Program-made: the position numbers and the translations under genes
Source: CAYPHY01 sp964410625
GTDB taxonomy: Bacteria > Chloroflexota > Anaerolineae > Promineifilales > Promineifilaceae
DNA: 25,754 nucleotides
Reading direction: 5' to 3'
Assembly: GCA_964410625.1 (NCBI GenBank)
Contig: CAYPHY010000059.1
Span: 1 to 25,754 of the forward strand
Shown here: positions 13,598 to 21,682 of the stretch, piece by piece
Numbering within the stretch: position 1 is the stretch's first letter
Layout: every line of letters starts with the position of its first letter
Notes under the pieces: model-generated
What the model saw: the letters and a program-made list of their open reading frames with translations, nothing else
Databases searched by the model: none
Told to the model about the DNA's origin: nothing

Positions 13598-15529
13598 CTA
13601 ATGCTCATTCAGCACCGCCAACATACCCGCCAGACTGTTATTCCAGTCTACATCATCATAATCGGGCAGCAGAACGGCAATAGCCGGAATCCCAACCTGG
13701 TCGAGCCAATTGGAGCCATCCCCATTCAGCACCTGGCTGGTCAAATCCTCAAAATCCTCCACCACATAACCGGCGGCATTGCCATAAGTTCGCGCCAGCG
13801 GGTTGGAGACGAGGCTTGGCCCATCGCACGCCCCAGGCGTAGAGAGGCCATTGCTGGCCCGCGCTTCCCAAAAGACAACGCCCACAGCCTGCTTCTCCAA
13901 AATAAAATTAGACAGCGCCTGCGTCTCTGGCTCCGAAAACGGCGAGGGGCCACCACTGCCGGGAACCACTTCATTACGGAAGAGAGCGTCGCGTATCCAG
14001 CGACAGTCCCAGTTGCGATTCAAGTCCACGCCATTGGCATTGAGACGGCCGCGCAACTGCCCTGGCGCGTTTGGGCTGTCCGGGCTGGCGTTGGGGATAA
14101 TATGCAGCGTGACTGATTCGGGAAGTTGCTGCGGGTTGCTGGTGAAATGGTCAATCGCCCGCAGCGCAACCGCCACCGTCCCTGGCGCATATCCGGCATG
14201 GAGTCCACCGATGAAGATCAGATGATTGGGGCCATGACCGAAGCTGACCGCCTGGATCGGCCGCCCCTGCACCGAACGGCCGATCTCCACCGTCTGCGAG
14301 AAAGGGGTGGCCGTTGGTTCAGTAGTGGCCGTTGCCGTTGCTTCCTCCGGTGTAGGTGACGCCACTTCCGTCGGTGGGGGTAAAGTGGGGGTGAGCGTCG
14401 GCTCCTCATCCACTCCTCCGCCCGGCACTTCTTCTGTTGCCGGTGTAGTAAACCCCACTTCTGTTTGCTCGTCCGGCAATTCAGTCATTATCGTAGCCAC
14501 CGGGGTTGGCTCATCCGTACCGGCGCTGGTCGGGCTCACATTACGCCAGATGAAGAACCCGACCGCAGCAAACAAAGCGATCACCACCAGCGCAACCACT
14601 GCGATGGCCCAGCGCGGGCGTTGGCTTGTTGGCGCAGGCACTGGGAAGGGGGGTTCAATCGTCGTGCGCTCCGTCCCGCCGTCAACGCGCATCGCCTGCT
14701 CAAGTGCCTGGCGCAACTCGGCCGCTGTTTGATAGCGATTAGCCGGGTCTTTTTGCAAGCAGCGTTCGACAATCGCCACAATCGCCGGGGAGAGCGACGG
14801 CCGTAACTCACGCAACGAGGGCGGCGGCTCATAGACATGCTTATGCATGATCGCCAGCTTATCTTGCGCGACGAACGGCGGCCGTCCAGCCAACATCTCA
14901 AACAAAATGACGCCCAACGAGTAAATATCTGACCGGCGATCCACGCGATTGCCGGAAGCCTGTTCCGGCGACATATAGTGGGGCGTGCCGATCAACGTTC
15001 CCGTATGGGTCAGTTTCACCCCACCCTCAACGGCGGCAATACCCAGATCAACCACGACCGGCGTGCCATCCTGGCGCAACAAGATGTTACTCGGCTTGAC
15101 ATCGCGGTGGACGATCCGCGCCTGGTGGGCCACTTCCAGCGCATTAGCCACCGCAGCGATGACCGAGAGCGCATAGCTGGGCGGAAAAGGTTGCCCGCGT
15201 GCCTCGGCCGCCTGGATCACCTGTTGCAAGGACTGCCCATCAATATACTGCATGGCAATATAGGGCAACTGGTTAGGCGTCCAGCCGATCTCATAGACCT
15301 GAACGATATTGGGGTGGTCAAGCTGCGCGGCCGTTTGTGCCTCGCGGCGGAAGCGTTCGGCAAAGGCTTCATCGGCCGCTAACACCGGCAGCATGATTTT
15401 CAACGCCACCCGTCGCTCCAGCCGTTCATCACGGGCTAAATAGACATCCGCCATCCCGCCCCGGCTGATATGTTGGGTGATCTTAAAATGTCCGACGGAT
15501 GTGCCGACCAATGTATCTGGATTCATCAC
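13598..15529 (-). CDS. Transmembrane Ser/Thr kinase with degenerate M14 carboxypeptidase domain
   Basis: The 643-residue receptor-like kinase has a PknB-type kinase domain (14-280): glycine loop ISRGGMADVYLA, Lys44, HRDVKPSN with Asp143, DLG at 161-163 in place of DFG, and GTPHYMSPEQ. One membrane span (306-328) and a Pro/Thr/Glu-rich stalk (331-410) follow. The extracytoplasmic M14-like domain (413-643) aligns with the neighbouring free carboxypeptidase, sharing RSVQGR, TLHIIP and LNANGVDLNRNWDCRW. There the first His remains (His444), but the Glu ligand is Ala448, the third ligand is replaced (Glu555 region) and the catalytic Glu is Leu620. The domain is therefore probably a ligand-binding pseudo-enzyme. 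What it binds is unknown; a peptidoglycan-type peptide is an inference. Confidence 0.93.
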   Translation of the reverse strand: MMNPDTLVGTSVGHFKITQHISRGGMADVYLARDERLERRVALKIMLPVLAADEAFAERFRREAQTAAQLDHPNIVQVYEIGWTPNQLPYIAMQYIDGQSLQQVIQAAEARGQPFPPSYALSVIAAVANALEVAHQARIVHRDVKPSNILLRQDGTPVVVDLGIAAVEGGVKLTHTGTLIGTPHYMSPEQASGNRVDRRSDIYSLGVILFEMLAGRPPFVAQDKLAIMHKHVYEPPPSLRELRPSLSPAIVAIVERCLQKDPANRYQTAAELRQALEQAMRVDGGTERTTIEPPFPVPAPTSQRPRWAIAVVALVVIALFAAVGFFIWRNVSPTSAGTDEPTPVATIMTELPDEQTEVGFTTPATEEVPGGGVDEEPTLTPTLPPPTEVASPTPEEATATATTEPTATPFSQTVEIGRSVQGRPIQAVSFGHGPNHLIFIGGLHAGYAPGTVAVALRAIDHFTSNPQQLPESVTLHIIPNASPDSPNAPGQLRGRLNANGVDLNRNWDCRWIRDALFRNEVVPGSGGPSPFSEPETQALSNFILEKQAVGVVFWEARASNGLSTPGACDGPSLVSNPLARTYGNAAGYVVEDFEDLTSQVLNGDGSNWLDQVGIPAIAVLLPDYDDVDWNNSLAGMLAVLNEH

Positions 15530-15563
15530 GCTTCCTAAATGGTCATCTTGCTAAAAGTCATTT

Positions 15564-15625
15564 AGAAACCGGGTTTCTATCCGCTAAGTGGTTTCTTTTG
15601 GAGGAAGTCAAGAAACCCGGTTTTT
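15564..15625. repeat. AGAAACCGGGTTTCT-family inverted repeat between kinase genes
   Basis: AGAAACCGGGTTTCT (15564-15578) is near-palindromic and also the inverse of AGAAACCCGGTTTTT (15611-15625). The right copy overlaps the stop codon of the kinase-CBM9 gene. On the minus strand it could work as a terminator-like stem between the two kinase genes. Confidence 0.75.
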
Positions 15626-17564
15626 ATTGTAAGGTCAATGTTCCCCAAGAGGAGGGGACATTAAACAGACGGCTAGAGACATGGGACATGAAAACTTCTT
15701 GAACGGCCGCCCCAGGCCGGTCGTTGTCCGTAGCATTTAGGGCGATGCCCAAAACCAGCCCCACTTGCGGCGTAGTCGCCAGTTGCTCCCAGGGAACGGC
15801 CGCTTCCAACGTGTAACCAGCGGCCGTTCGTTGCGCGGCGACCATGATGCCCTCGGCCGAAGCATTGCCAAAGATGCCACTACTCAGGCCCTGCCAGCGA
15901 AAAGCGGAGGGCGGCAGATTGCGGAAGTTGCCGGGAGACATGGTGATCTGAAAAACGTTGTCGCCAACCCTGGCGCTTGGCCCGCTTCCCCGCCGGGCAT
16001 CTACCTGGATGTCTACGCTGTCGCCGTTAAAAATCTGGTTGCCGCTTTGCTCCTGCACATGCAGGTCATCTTCCACGGCCGCCGCCACATAGAGGTAACT
16101 GTTGTCCCAACCCAAACGCCAGACGGCCGACATATCTTCGCTGCCGTCCCAATTTTCATCCTGATAAACCATATAGGCCGACGAGATTGGAGCTTGCCAG
16201 AGCCACTCATCCAGACTACCGTCCAGGTTTGGCGCAACATCCAGGCGTGGGACCACCACATCAGCGCTGGTAATGGCAACAACAGTAGAGACGGGAGAGG
16301 GCGGCAGCGTCACCGTTGGCTCCGGCGTCGCAGTGGGGACGGCTGGTGGCTCAGTTGGCACAGCGGCAGGCGCGGTCTCATCGGGCTGTGGGGAGGCCAC
16401 CTCAACGTTGGTTGCCGTTACCATAGGGGTTGGGTCATCTACTACAACAAGAACCGGTACAGTGGCTTCCTCGTTTCCTCCCGCGCCACCTCCACCACCC
16501 ATACCGCGCAAGAGCAATGTCCCGCCAATACCAGCCAGGACAACCACGATCCCAGCGGCAACTGCCCAACGTACCCAGGGCGCAGTTCGCTGCACCGGCA
16601 CAGGGGGGGTAGGGGTCCCCGTTCCAGGGGCTGAAGGCGAGGGAGCGACCGGATAGATAGTCGCCGGGGCAGAAGCAATAGAAATAGGGGCCACCTCCGC
16701 GGAAGGACGATAGCCCTCCTCTTGCAGGGCATAATCAATCGCCTTCACCAGGGCTAACGCCGATTGAAAACGAGCCTCCGGGCTTTTCTGCAAGCACATA
16801 TCAACAATTTGGTAGGTGGCACGAGCCAAACCCGGCCGTTGCTCAACCAGCGGCGGCGGTTGCTGGTAAACATGTTGGTGCAAGATCACCAGCGGTGTAT
16901 CACCGGAGAAAGGCGGTCGCCCGGCCAACAACTCATAAAGGATGATCCCCAGCGCATAGAGATCAGCGCGGCCGTCCACCTGTTGCCCGCTTACCTGCTC
17001 AGGCGACATATAGTGGGGCGTGCCGATAATACCACCCGTCTGCGTCAGCCGCGTCGTCTCCTGTTGCACAGCGGCAATGCCCAGGTCGCTGATCACCGGT
17101 ACATCATCGGATTGGAGGAGGATATTGCTTGGCTTCAGATCGCGGTGGACTACCCCTGCGGCATGGGCATGGTGCAGTGCCAGCGCGATTTGCCGCGTCA
17201 GCAAGAGAGCTTCATGCACTCCCAGCCGCCTCCCCTGCTCAATCAGATCCTCTAATCGATCCTGCAACGAACCGCCGCTAATGTACTGCATCGCCAAATA
17301 CGGCCGTTGCAGCGGGGTCAGTCCGGCGGAATAGACCTGGATGATATTAGGATGGGTCAGCCGGGCAATCGTCCGTGCCTCGCGTTGGAAACGCACCAAC
17401 GCGCTTGGCTCCTCGCTCATGCCGCCACTCAGCACCTTGAGCGCGACGGTGCGGCCGAGATTTTTGTCCAACGCCAGATACACATCCGCCATCCCGCCAC
17501 GGGCGAGAAACTCCTGGATGTGGTATTGGTCAACCTGTTGTCCAACCAGATCACGTGATCGCAT
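15624..17564 (-). CDS. Transmembrane Ser/Thr kinase with CBM9-like carbohydrate-binding domain
   Basis: The 646-residue protein has a PknB-type kinase domain (14-280) with FLARGGMADVYLA, Lys43, HRDLKPSN (Asp142), DLG at 160-162 and GTPHYMSPEQ. A Pro-rich juxtamembrane region, one membrane span (331-353), a Gly-rich patch and a Pro/Thr/Val stalk (365-432) follow. The C-terminal domain (435-646) resembles carbohydrate-binding module family 9: PNLDGSLDEWLWQ, NSYLYVAAAVEDD, NGDSVDIQVDAR and YTLEAAVPWEQL. CBM9 modules bind sugars or polysaccharide ends in secreted glycosidases; here one is wired to a kinase, so a glycan-sensing receptor is the natural inference. It has its own extended -10 promoter and ends at a repeat hairpin, so it can be transcribed apart from the other kinase genes. 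Confidence 0.93.
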   Translation of the reverse strand: MRSRDLVGQQVDQYHIQEFLARGGMADVYLALDKNLGRTVALKVLSGGMSEEPSALVRFQREARTIARLTHPNIIQVYSAGLTPLQRPYLAMQYISGGSLQDRLEDLIEQGRRLGVHEALLLTRQIALALHHAHAAGVVHRDLKPSNILLQSDDVPVISDLGIAAVQQETTRLTQTGGIIGTPHYMSPEQVSGQQVDGRADLYALGIILYELLAGRPPFSGDTPLVILHQHVYQQPPPLVEQRPGLARATYQIVDMCLQKSPEARFQSALALVKAIDYALQEEGYRPSAEVAPISIASAPATIYPVAPSPSAPGTGTPTPPVPVQRTAPWVRWAVAAGIVVVLAGIGGTLLLRGMGGGGGAGGNEEATVPVLVVVDDPTPMVTATNVEVASPQPDETAPAAVPTEPPAVPTATPEPTVTLPPSPVSTVVAITSADVVVPRLDVAPNLDGSLDEWLWQAPISSAYMVYQDENWDGSEDMSAVWRLGWDNSYLYVAAAVEDDLHVQEQSGNQIFNGDSVDIQVDARRGSGPSARVGDNVFQITMSPGNFRNLPPSAFRWQGLSSGIFGNASAEGIMVAAQRTAAGYTLEAAVPWEQLATTPQVGLVLGIALNATDNDRPGAAVQEVFMSHVSSRLFNVPSSWGTLTLQ

Positions 17565-17630
17565 CTTAAGTTAGTTGTGCGCTAAATACGGCCGAGACTG
17601 CCGGACGAGGCGCGATTGCCTGCCAGAGCG

Positions 17631-17639
17631 ATTATACCA
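17631..17639 (-). promoter_or_regulatory. Extended -10 promoter of the kinase-CBM9 gene
   Basis: TGGTATAAT on the minus strand is a consensus TATAAT with the TGn extension, 67 bp upstream of the start codon at 17564. No good -35 box is present at 17 bp, as is common for extended -10 promoters. Confidence 0.65.
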
Positions 17640-17701
17640 TAACAACTCGCTGTTTTGCGGGTTGATCGTGTGAATTTTGCCCAGCCTTTACAACTGGCTG
17701 A

Positions 17702-17929
17702 TTACTCATCAGCCTCATCAACCAACTCAATCTCCTGGCGATAAATATCAACCGAGCCGCCTCGATCAGATTGGAACAAAATCCACTTCCCATCCGGCGA
17801 AAGGGCGGGCAACTGGTCGCGACTGGGATGGTTGGTCAGGTTGCGTACCTCGCTCCCATCAACCCGCCGGGCAATGGTCTTGGCTTCGCGTTGGAAGCGG
17901 GCCGTCACTGAAGCGTCCTGCGAATCGCA
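17702..17929 (-). pseudogene. Deletion remnant of a kinase-TolB gene
   Basis: The open frame joins two unrelated pieces. The first (from 17929, GTG at 17908) reads ASVTARFQREAKTIAR, matching the alpha-C helix region of the kinases here (LVRFQREARTIARL). The second, from VDGSEVRNLT to DIYRQEI, is one TolB-like propeller blade with SPDGKWILFQSDR and the C terminus. The remainder of a kinase, membrane span and propeller, probably more than 400 residues, is absent. A stop lies just upstream of 17929, so the N-lobe start is lost as well. I read this as the scar of a large internal deletion in a former fourth kinase gene. The 68-residue product could be made but should not fold as either domain. 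Confidence 0.75.
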
Positions 17930-17945
17930 CTAACTCAACGCTTCA

Positions 17946-19853
17946 CTATTCCGGGCATTCCCGCAGCCGCGCCTGCCACAGCCAACCCGACTCTGAACCG
18001 GAAAGATTTTCCACCAGCCACCACCAGCCTGAGGCGTCAATATCAAGGCGCACCGGCCCCCAGACCGGGCCATCCAGAACGGTCAACGATGTGCCGCTGG
18101 GTACGGCCGCCAACGACGAGCCAGCCAACACATCCGGCACGCTCCACAGCCGCGCATTATCACCGGCCGTCACCAGCATCCCAAGCTCTAAATGGCACGC
18201 CTCCACCCCCGTCTCGCTAACCGGCCATTCCGTCGCCGAGCCGGAACTCGATGGCGGAGGCACCGGCACGCTGCCACCACCGGTCAAAACAGCAAGACGC
18301 ACGGCCGCGTTCGGCCGCCCCCAAGCTGGGTCCACACAAAACCCGCGCGAGGTGATACGGCGCATCACTTTCGACTGTAGATCAATCATCCAAATGTCAA
18401 ACGCGCCACCGGTAACCACTTCACGATTGGAGCCGACAACCAGGCGCGTGCCATCCGGCGACCAGGCCGGACGATGGTTGAGTGTTCCCTCGGTTGTCAC
18501 TTGTTCGATGCCTGTCCCGTCTCGCGCGGCGAGCCAGATATGCCGTTGTCTGCCCTCAGTCACCTCAAAAGCCAGCCGTTCCCCATCCGGCGACCAGGCC
18601 GGGGTTGAAGTCGAATCACCCACATCCACCAGCAACGTAGGCGTCCCCCCAGCGGCCGGAATACGATAAATATCGTAGCGGCCCGCTTCGTTTTGTCGCT
18701 CATAGATGATCTCATTGTGGACCGACCACGACGGATCATCAGAACGAACATCATCAAATGTCAGCCGTTGTTGTCCGCTGCCATCCAGGTTTATGATGTA
18801 TAGCTGGGCAGCGCCGCTTACACCATTGACAAAAGCGAGTTGCCTCCCATCCGGTGACCAGGTAGCTTCACGATTCTCCCCCGACCCACTCGTCACCTGC
18901 CGAAAATTAGAGCCATCTACATTAGCGACATAAATCTGAAATGCGCCACTGTCGTTCGAGCGATAACTGATCTGTGCGCCATCGGGGGAAAAGGCGGGGA
19001 CGACGCGGTTAGTCAAATTCCCCGGCAAGATAAACTCTCGGCCGCTCACTGGATCATAGAGATAGATTTGATTTACCGGCCCCACTTCACAACTATAAGC
19101 AATCAGGCCATCGGGAAAATCGAGCGGGATTTCCGTCACTGTCGGCGCAGGAGCGGCCGTCTCCGTCGGTAATGGCTCAGCGGTCAGCGTAGACGTCAGG
19201 TCATCCGGCGTCGCACTCGCCGCTTCTTCCTCAATCGTTGGCACGGCCGAGGGTGCCGACACCGTCAGCATCGTTTCTGTGGCGGCCGCTGCGATGGCGG
19301 CGGCCGCTGCTTCCTGTTCGGCCTCGCGGCGGTCCAGCACCCACAACATACTGGCGGCAAAAGCCAGCAAAATCAGCAGCATCGCGGCCGCGATCCAGAC
19401 CACAGGGCGGCGCTTCTTGGTCGGGGCCGAGGGTGATGTGGTTGGTGCTAGGGACGTTGGGGGTGATTGGGGTGAGAATGGTGGCGACAAGGGAGCGCTC
19501 GACGAATCGGCCGGGCGCATATCAATCTCTGTCGGCACAAACGCTTGCGCCGGACGAGAGACACGCGGATTGTTGTTTTCGGCAGCAATGGCTGTGTTCA
19601 ATGCAGCGGTCAACGCCTGGACCGTCTGGAAGCGATTCGCTGGCTCTTTTTGCAAACATTGGCTGACCACATTATAGGTATAGGGCGTTAGATCAGGCCG
19701 GATGGGTTGCAAGGGGGGTGGCTGCTCGTAAATGTGCTTGTGGATGATCGCCCAGGGGGAATCAGCGTCGAAGGGTAAACGGCCAGTGAGCAGCTCGAAG
19801 AGGATCACACCCAAGGAGTAGATGTCGGAACGGCCGTCAATAACAAAGGCCAA
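17946..19853 (-). CDS. N-terminally truncated Ser/Thr kinase with TolB propeller and SH3-like domain
   Basis: The 635-residue frame opens inside a kinase domain. Residues 5-90 match the C-lobe (IDGRSDIYSLGVILFELLTG to RFQTVQALTAAL), but the glycine loop, Lys, HRD and DFG regions are absent. Then come a Pro/Ser-rich linker, one membrane span (150-172), an Ala/Thr/Glu stalk, a TolB-like beta-propeller (about 248-512) with repeated SPDG motifs (FSPDG, WSPDG) and a C-terminal SH3-like domain (552-633). The start is an isolated TTG with a stop codon two codons upstream. The only strong AGGAGG (19885-19890) is out of register with it. It is either a decaying gene or, if translated, a kinase-less membrane sensor. 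The breakpoint adjoins a short repeat tract. Confidence 0.8.
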   Translation of the reverse strand: MAFVIDGRSDIYSLGVILFELLTGRLPFDADSPWAIIHKHIYEQPPPLQPIRPDLTPYTYNVVSQCLQKEPANRFQTVQALTAALNTAIAAENNNPRVSRPAQAFVPTEIDMRPADSSSAPLSPPFSPQSPPTSLAPTTSPSAPTKKRRPVVWIAAAMLLILLAFAASMLWVLDRREAEQEAAAAAIAAAATETMLTVSAPSAVPTIEEEAASATPDDLTSTLTAEPLPTETAAPAPTVTEIPLDFPDGLIAYSCEVGPVNQIYLYDPVSGREFILPGNLTNRVVPAFSPDGAQISYRSNDSGAFQIYVANVDGSNFRQVTSGSGENREATWSPDGRQLAFVNGVSGAAQLYIINLDGSGQQRLTFDDVRSDDPSWSVHNEIIYERQNEAGRYDIYRIPAAGGTPTLLVDVGDSTSTPAWSPDGERLAFEVTEGRQRHIWLAARDGTGIEQVTTEGTLNHRPAWSPDGTRLVVGSNREVVTGGAFDIWMIDLQSKVMRRITSRGFCVDPAWGRPNAAVRLAVLTGGGSVPVPPPSSSGSATEWPVSETGVEACHLELGMLVTAGDNARLWSVPDVLAGSSLAAVPSGTSLTVLDGPVWGPVRLDIDASGWWWLVENLSGSESGWLWQARLRECPE

Positions 19854-19899
19854 GCCCTATGCTCCGGCCTTACCACAACGATACCCTCCTACAAATTTT

Positions 19900-19930
19900 C
19901 AATCTCTAATCTCTACGCTCTATCTCCCTC
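19900..19930. repeat. AATCTCTA-type repeat tract at the kinase breakpoint
   Basis: Short TCTCTAAT/CTCTACGCT units fill the space between the PP2C gene and the broken 5' end of the TolB kinase gene. AATCTCTACGCT is shared exactly with the tract at 3636-3702. Confidence 0.6.
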
Positions 19931-21428
19931 ACGGCCCACACGCCTCTCCTGCCTCAATGCGTCGCAAGCCGCTATTCAACACCCAGCCCTCCACTTCCGG
20001 GTCATCCACCGAACGCACGCGGATAAATTCATTCGCTTGGCAACTCGCATCCGGGCCATTGACGGTGCGTACTTCCTCGCTAAGCACTTCAACTTGCTGG
20101 CCTGGACTCAACAGAAAACCCTCCTGCGCGAACTGGCCGATCGTACATGGCTCCACGCTGATCTGTGTATCACTCCACACGAAAAGCGTCGCATTGGTAC
20201 TGTTGACACAGGCCAGAGAGGCGGCCGTTGCCCCCACCGGTAACGTACCATTTGATTGCTCACTCTCTAGCGTTGCCGTCAATGTGGTGGAAACGGCCGG
20301 GGTTGGCAATAGCGCAGGCAAGGCCGTAAATGTGGGTGGCATCGTGGGGGTGACAGTAGGCAAACTGGGAACGGTGGCGGCCGCCTCCTCGGTCGAGAGC
20401 AGCAGCGGCACATTCATCTCCGGCGTGATGGCAACATTTTGGCGCATGGAACGCCAGATAAAGATGCCCACAACAAACAACAGCGCAATCACACTGATCA
20501 GTGTCAATAACAACCACATCGGAAACTTACGCGCTGGCTCGCTTGCCGCCGGTGGTGGAACCGGCCGCGCATCCGCCAACGCCAACGGCGTTAAGGTCGG
20601 CTCGTCAGCCTGCACCGGCGTGGCGGCTAAGGTGGCGTCTGGATCGGCCGCCACGGGGAGAGAGGAGTGGGCCGCCTGCAGGACAACGGCGGTGATATTA
20701 TCACCCGCATTGGCGTTGATCGCTTCTTGCACCAGCAGCGGAGCGGCTTCGGAGGGTGGATGACTGAGCAGGATACGGTGTAGCTGTTCCTCGGACACCA
20801 CATCATACAGCCCATCAGAACAGAGCAAGACCACTTCTCCCGGATCAAGAGAAAAGTCTGGGACCAGATGAACCTGCACTTCGGGCTTATTGCCCAGTAC
20901 CTGCGTCACGACGTGGCGCAATTCATGGTTGGCCGCCTGGTCGTCGGTCAGCAAACCAGCGTCCACCTGCCGCTGTACCCAGGTATCGTCACGAGTCAGG
21001 CGCTGCAAGCTCTTCGCTCGCGCTAAATAGGCGCGGGCATCACCCACATGGGCGATGTGCAGGAGGTTAAGTGCATCGGCATTATCATAAACAGCGGCGA
21101 CCAACGTGCTGCCCATGCGCTTACCGTGTTCTTGCGCTTCCCTGTAAACGGCCGTATTCCCCGCCTCAATAGCCGCCACCAACGCTTCCGAGACCGGCTT
21201 TCCGTTTTGCCGCGCTGAATAAAATACCTTGCGAATGGTCTCCACTGCCAGTTGTGAAGCAACAGCCCCATCTTGTAGCCCACCAACCCCATCGGCAACC
21301 AGATACAAACGGCCGAATTGCACCGGCGTATCGGCCGTGGGTATCCAATAAGCGTCCTGGTTGGCCTGGCGTGCCGGCCCTTTGTCGCTAAATGCGCCCG
21401 CCAGAGCGGAAGATTGCGTAGTGCCCAT
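19929..21428 (-). CDS. Transmembrane PP2C-family Ser/Thr phosphatase with extracytoplasmic domain
   Basis: PP2C phosphatases remove phosphate from Ser/Thr using two metal ions and typically reverse the action of PknB-type kinases. The 499-residue protein has the PP2C fold at 9-252 with ARQANQDAYW, VADGVGG (Asp46), HVGDARAYL, LLCSDGLYDVV (Asp205) and GDNITAVV (Asp243). All metal-ligand motifs are present. A linker, one membrane span (302-326), a Pro/Thr stalk and a Cys-containing C-terminal domain (about 403-499, possibly SH3-like, GWVLNSGLR) follow. Many bacterial PP2C enzymes beside kinases are soluble; this one copies the kinases' receptor layout, so its activity may be ligand controlled. 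It is the first gene of the minus-strand signalling cluster, divergent from the GH114 gene. Confidence 0.94.
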   Translation of the reverse strand: MGTTQSSALAGAFSDKGPARQANQDAYWIPTADTPVQFGRLYLVADGVGGLQDGAVASQLAVETIRKVFYSARQNGKPVSEALVAAIEAGNTAVYREAQEHGKRMGSTLVAAVYDNADALNLLHIAHVGDARAYLARAKSLQRLTRDDTWVQRQVDAGLLTDDQAANHELRHVVTQVLGNKPEVQVHLVPDFSLDPGEVVLLCSDGLYDVVSEEQLHRILLSHPPSEAAPLLVQEAINANAGDNITAVVLQAAHSSLPVAADPDATLAATPVQADEPTLTPLALADARPVPPPAASEPARKFPMWLLLTLISVIALLFVVGIFIWRSMRQNVAITPEMNVPLLLSTEEAAATVPSLPTVTPTMPPTFTALPALLPTPAVSTTLTATLESEQSNGTLPVGATAASLACVNSTNATLFVWSDTQISVEPCTIGQFAQEGFLLSPGQQVEVLSEEVRTVNGPDASCQANEFIRVRSVDDPEVEGWVLNSGLRRIEAGEACGP

Positions 21429-21682
21429 AAATGCTTTGCGCCTAAACTGTTACATTAACCACGATAACCACGAACTAATTCACGATTGAACACTGGACAT
21501 GCGGAGCGTTGCCCATCTGCGCTATTTTAATGAAAAGCCCTTATTTAGCCAATAAGCTGGAAAGCTCACCATCATATCAGATCAAACGACAGTTTCATTT
21601 TATTCTGACCTAAATAGTTGTTTGTGTCCAGCGAAGTTATGAGTAAAATTAAACAGCAACAAGATAGCATGGGAGCAAACTC

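Noticed and set aside
12229..21428. Defence island or phage-derived module
   Set aside because: Kinase and peptidase genes can occur in defence loci, but the one-span receptor architecture, outer sensor domains and absence of nuclease, integrase or phage genes fit signalling better.
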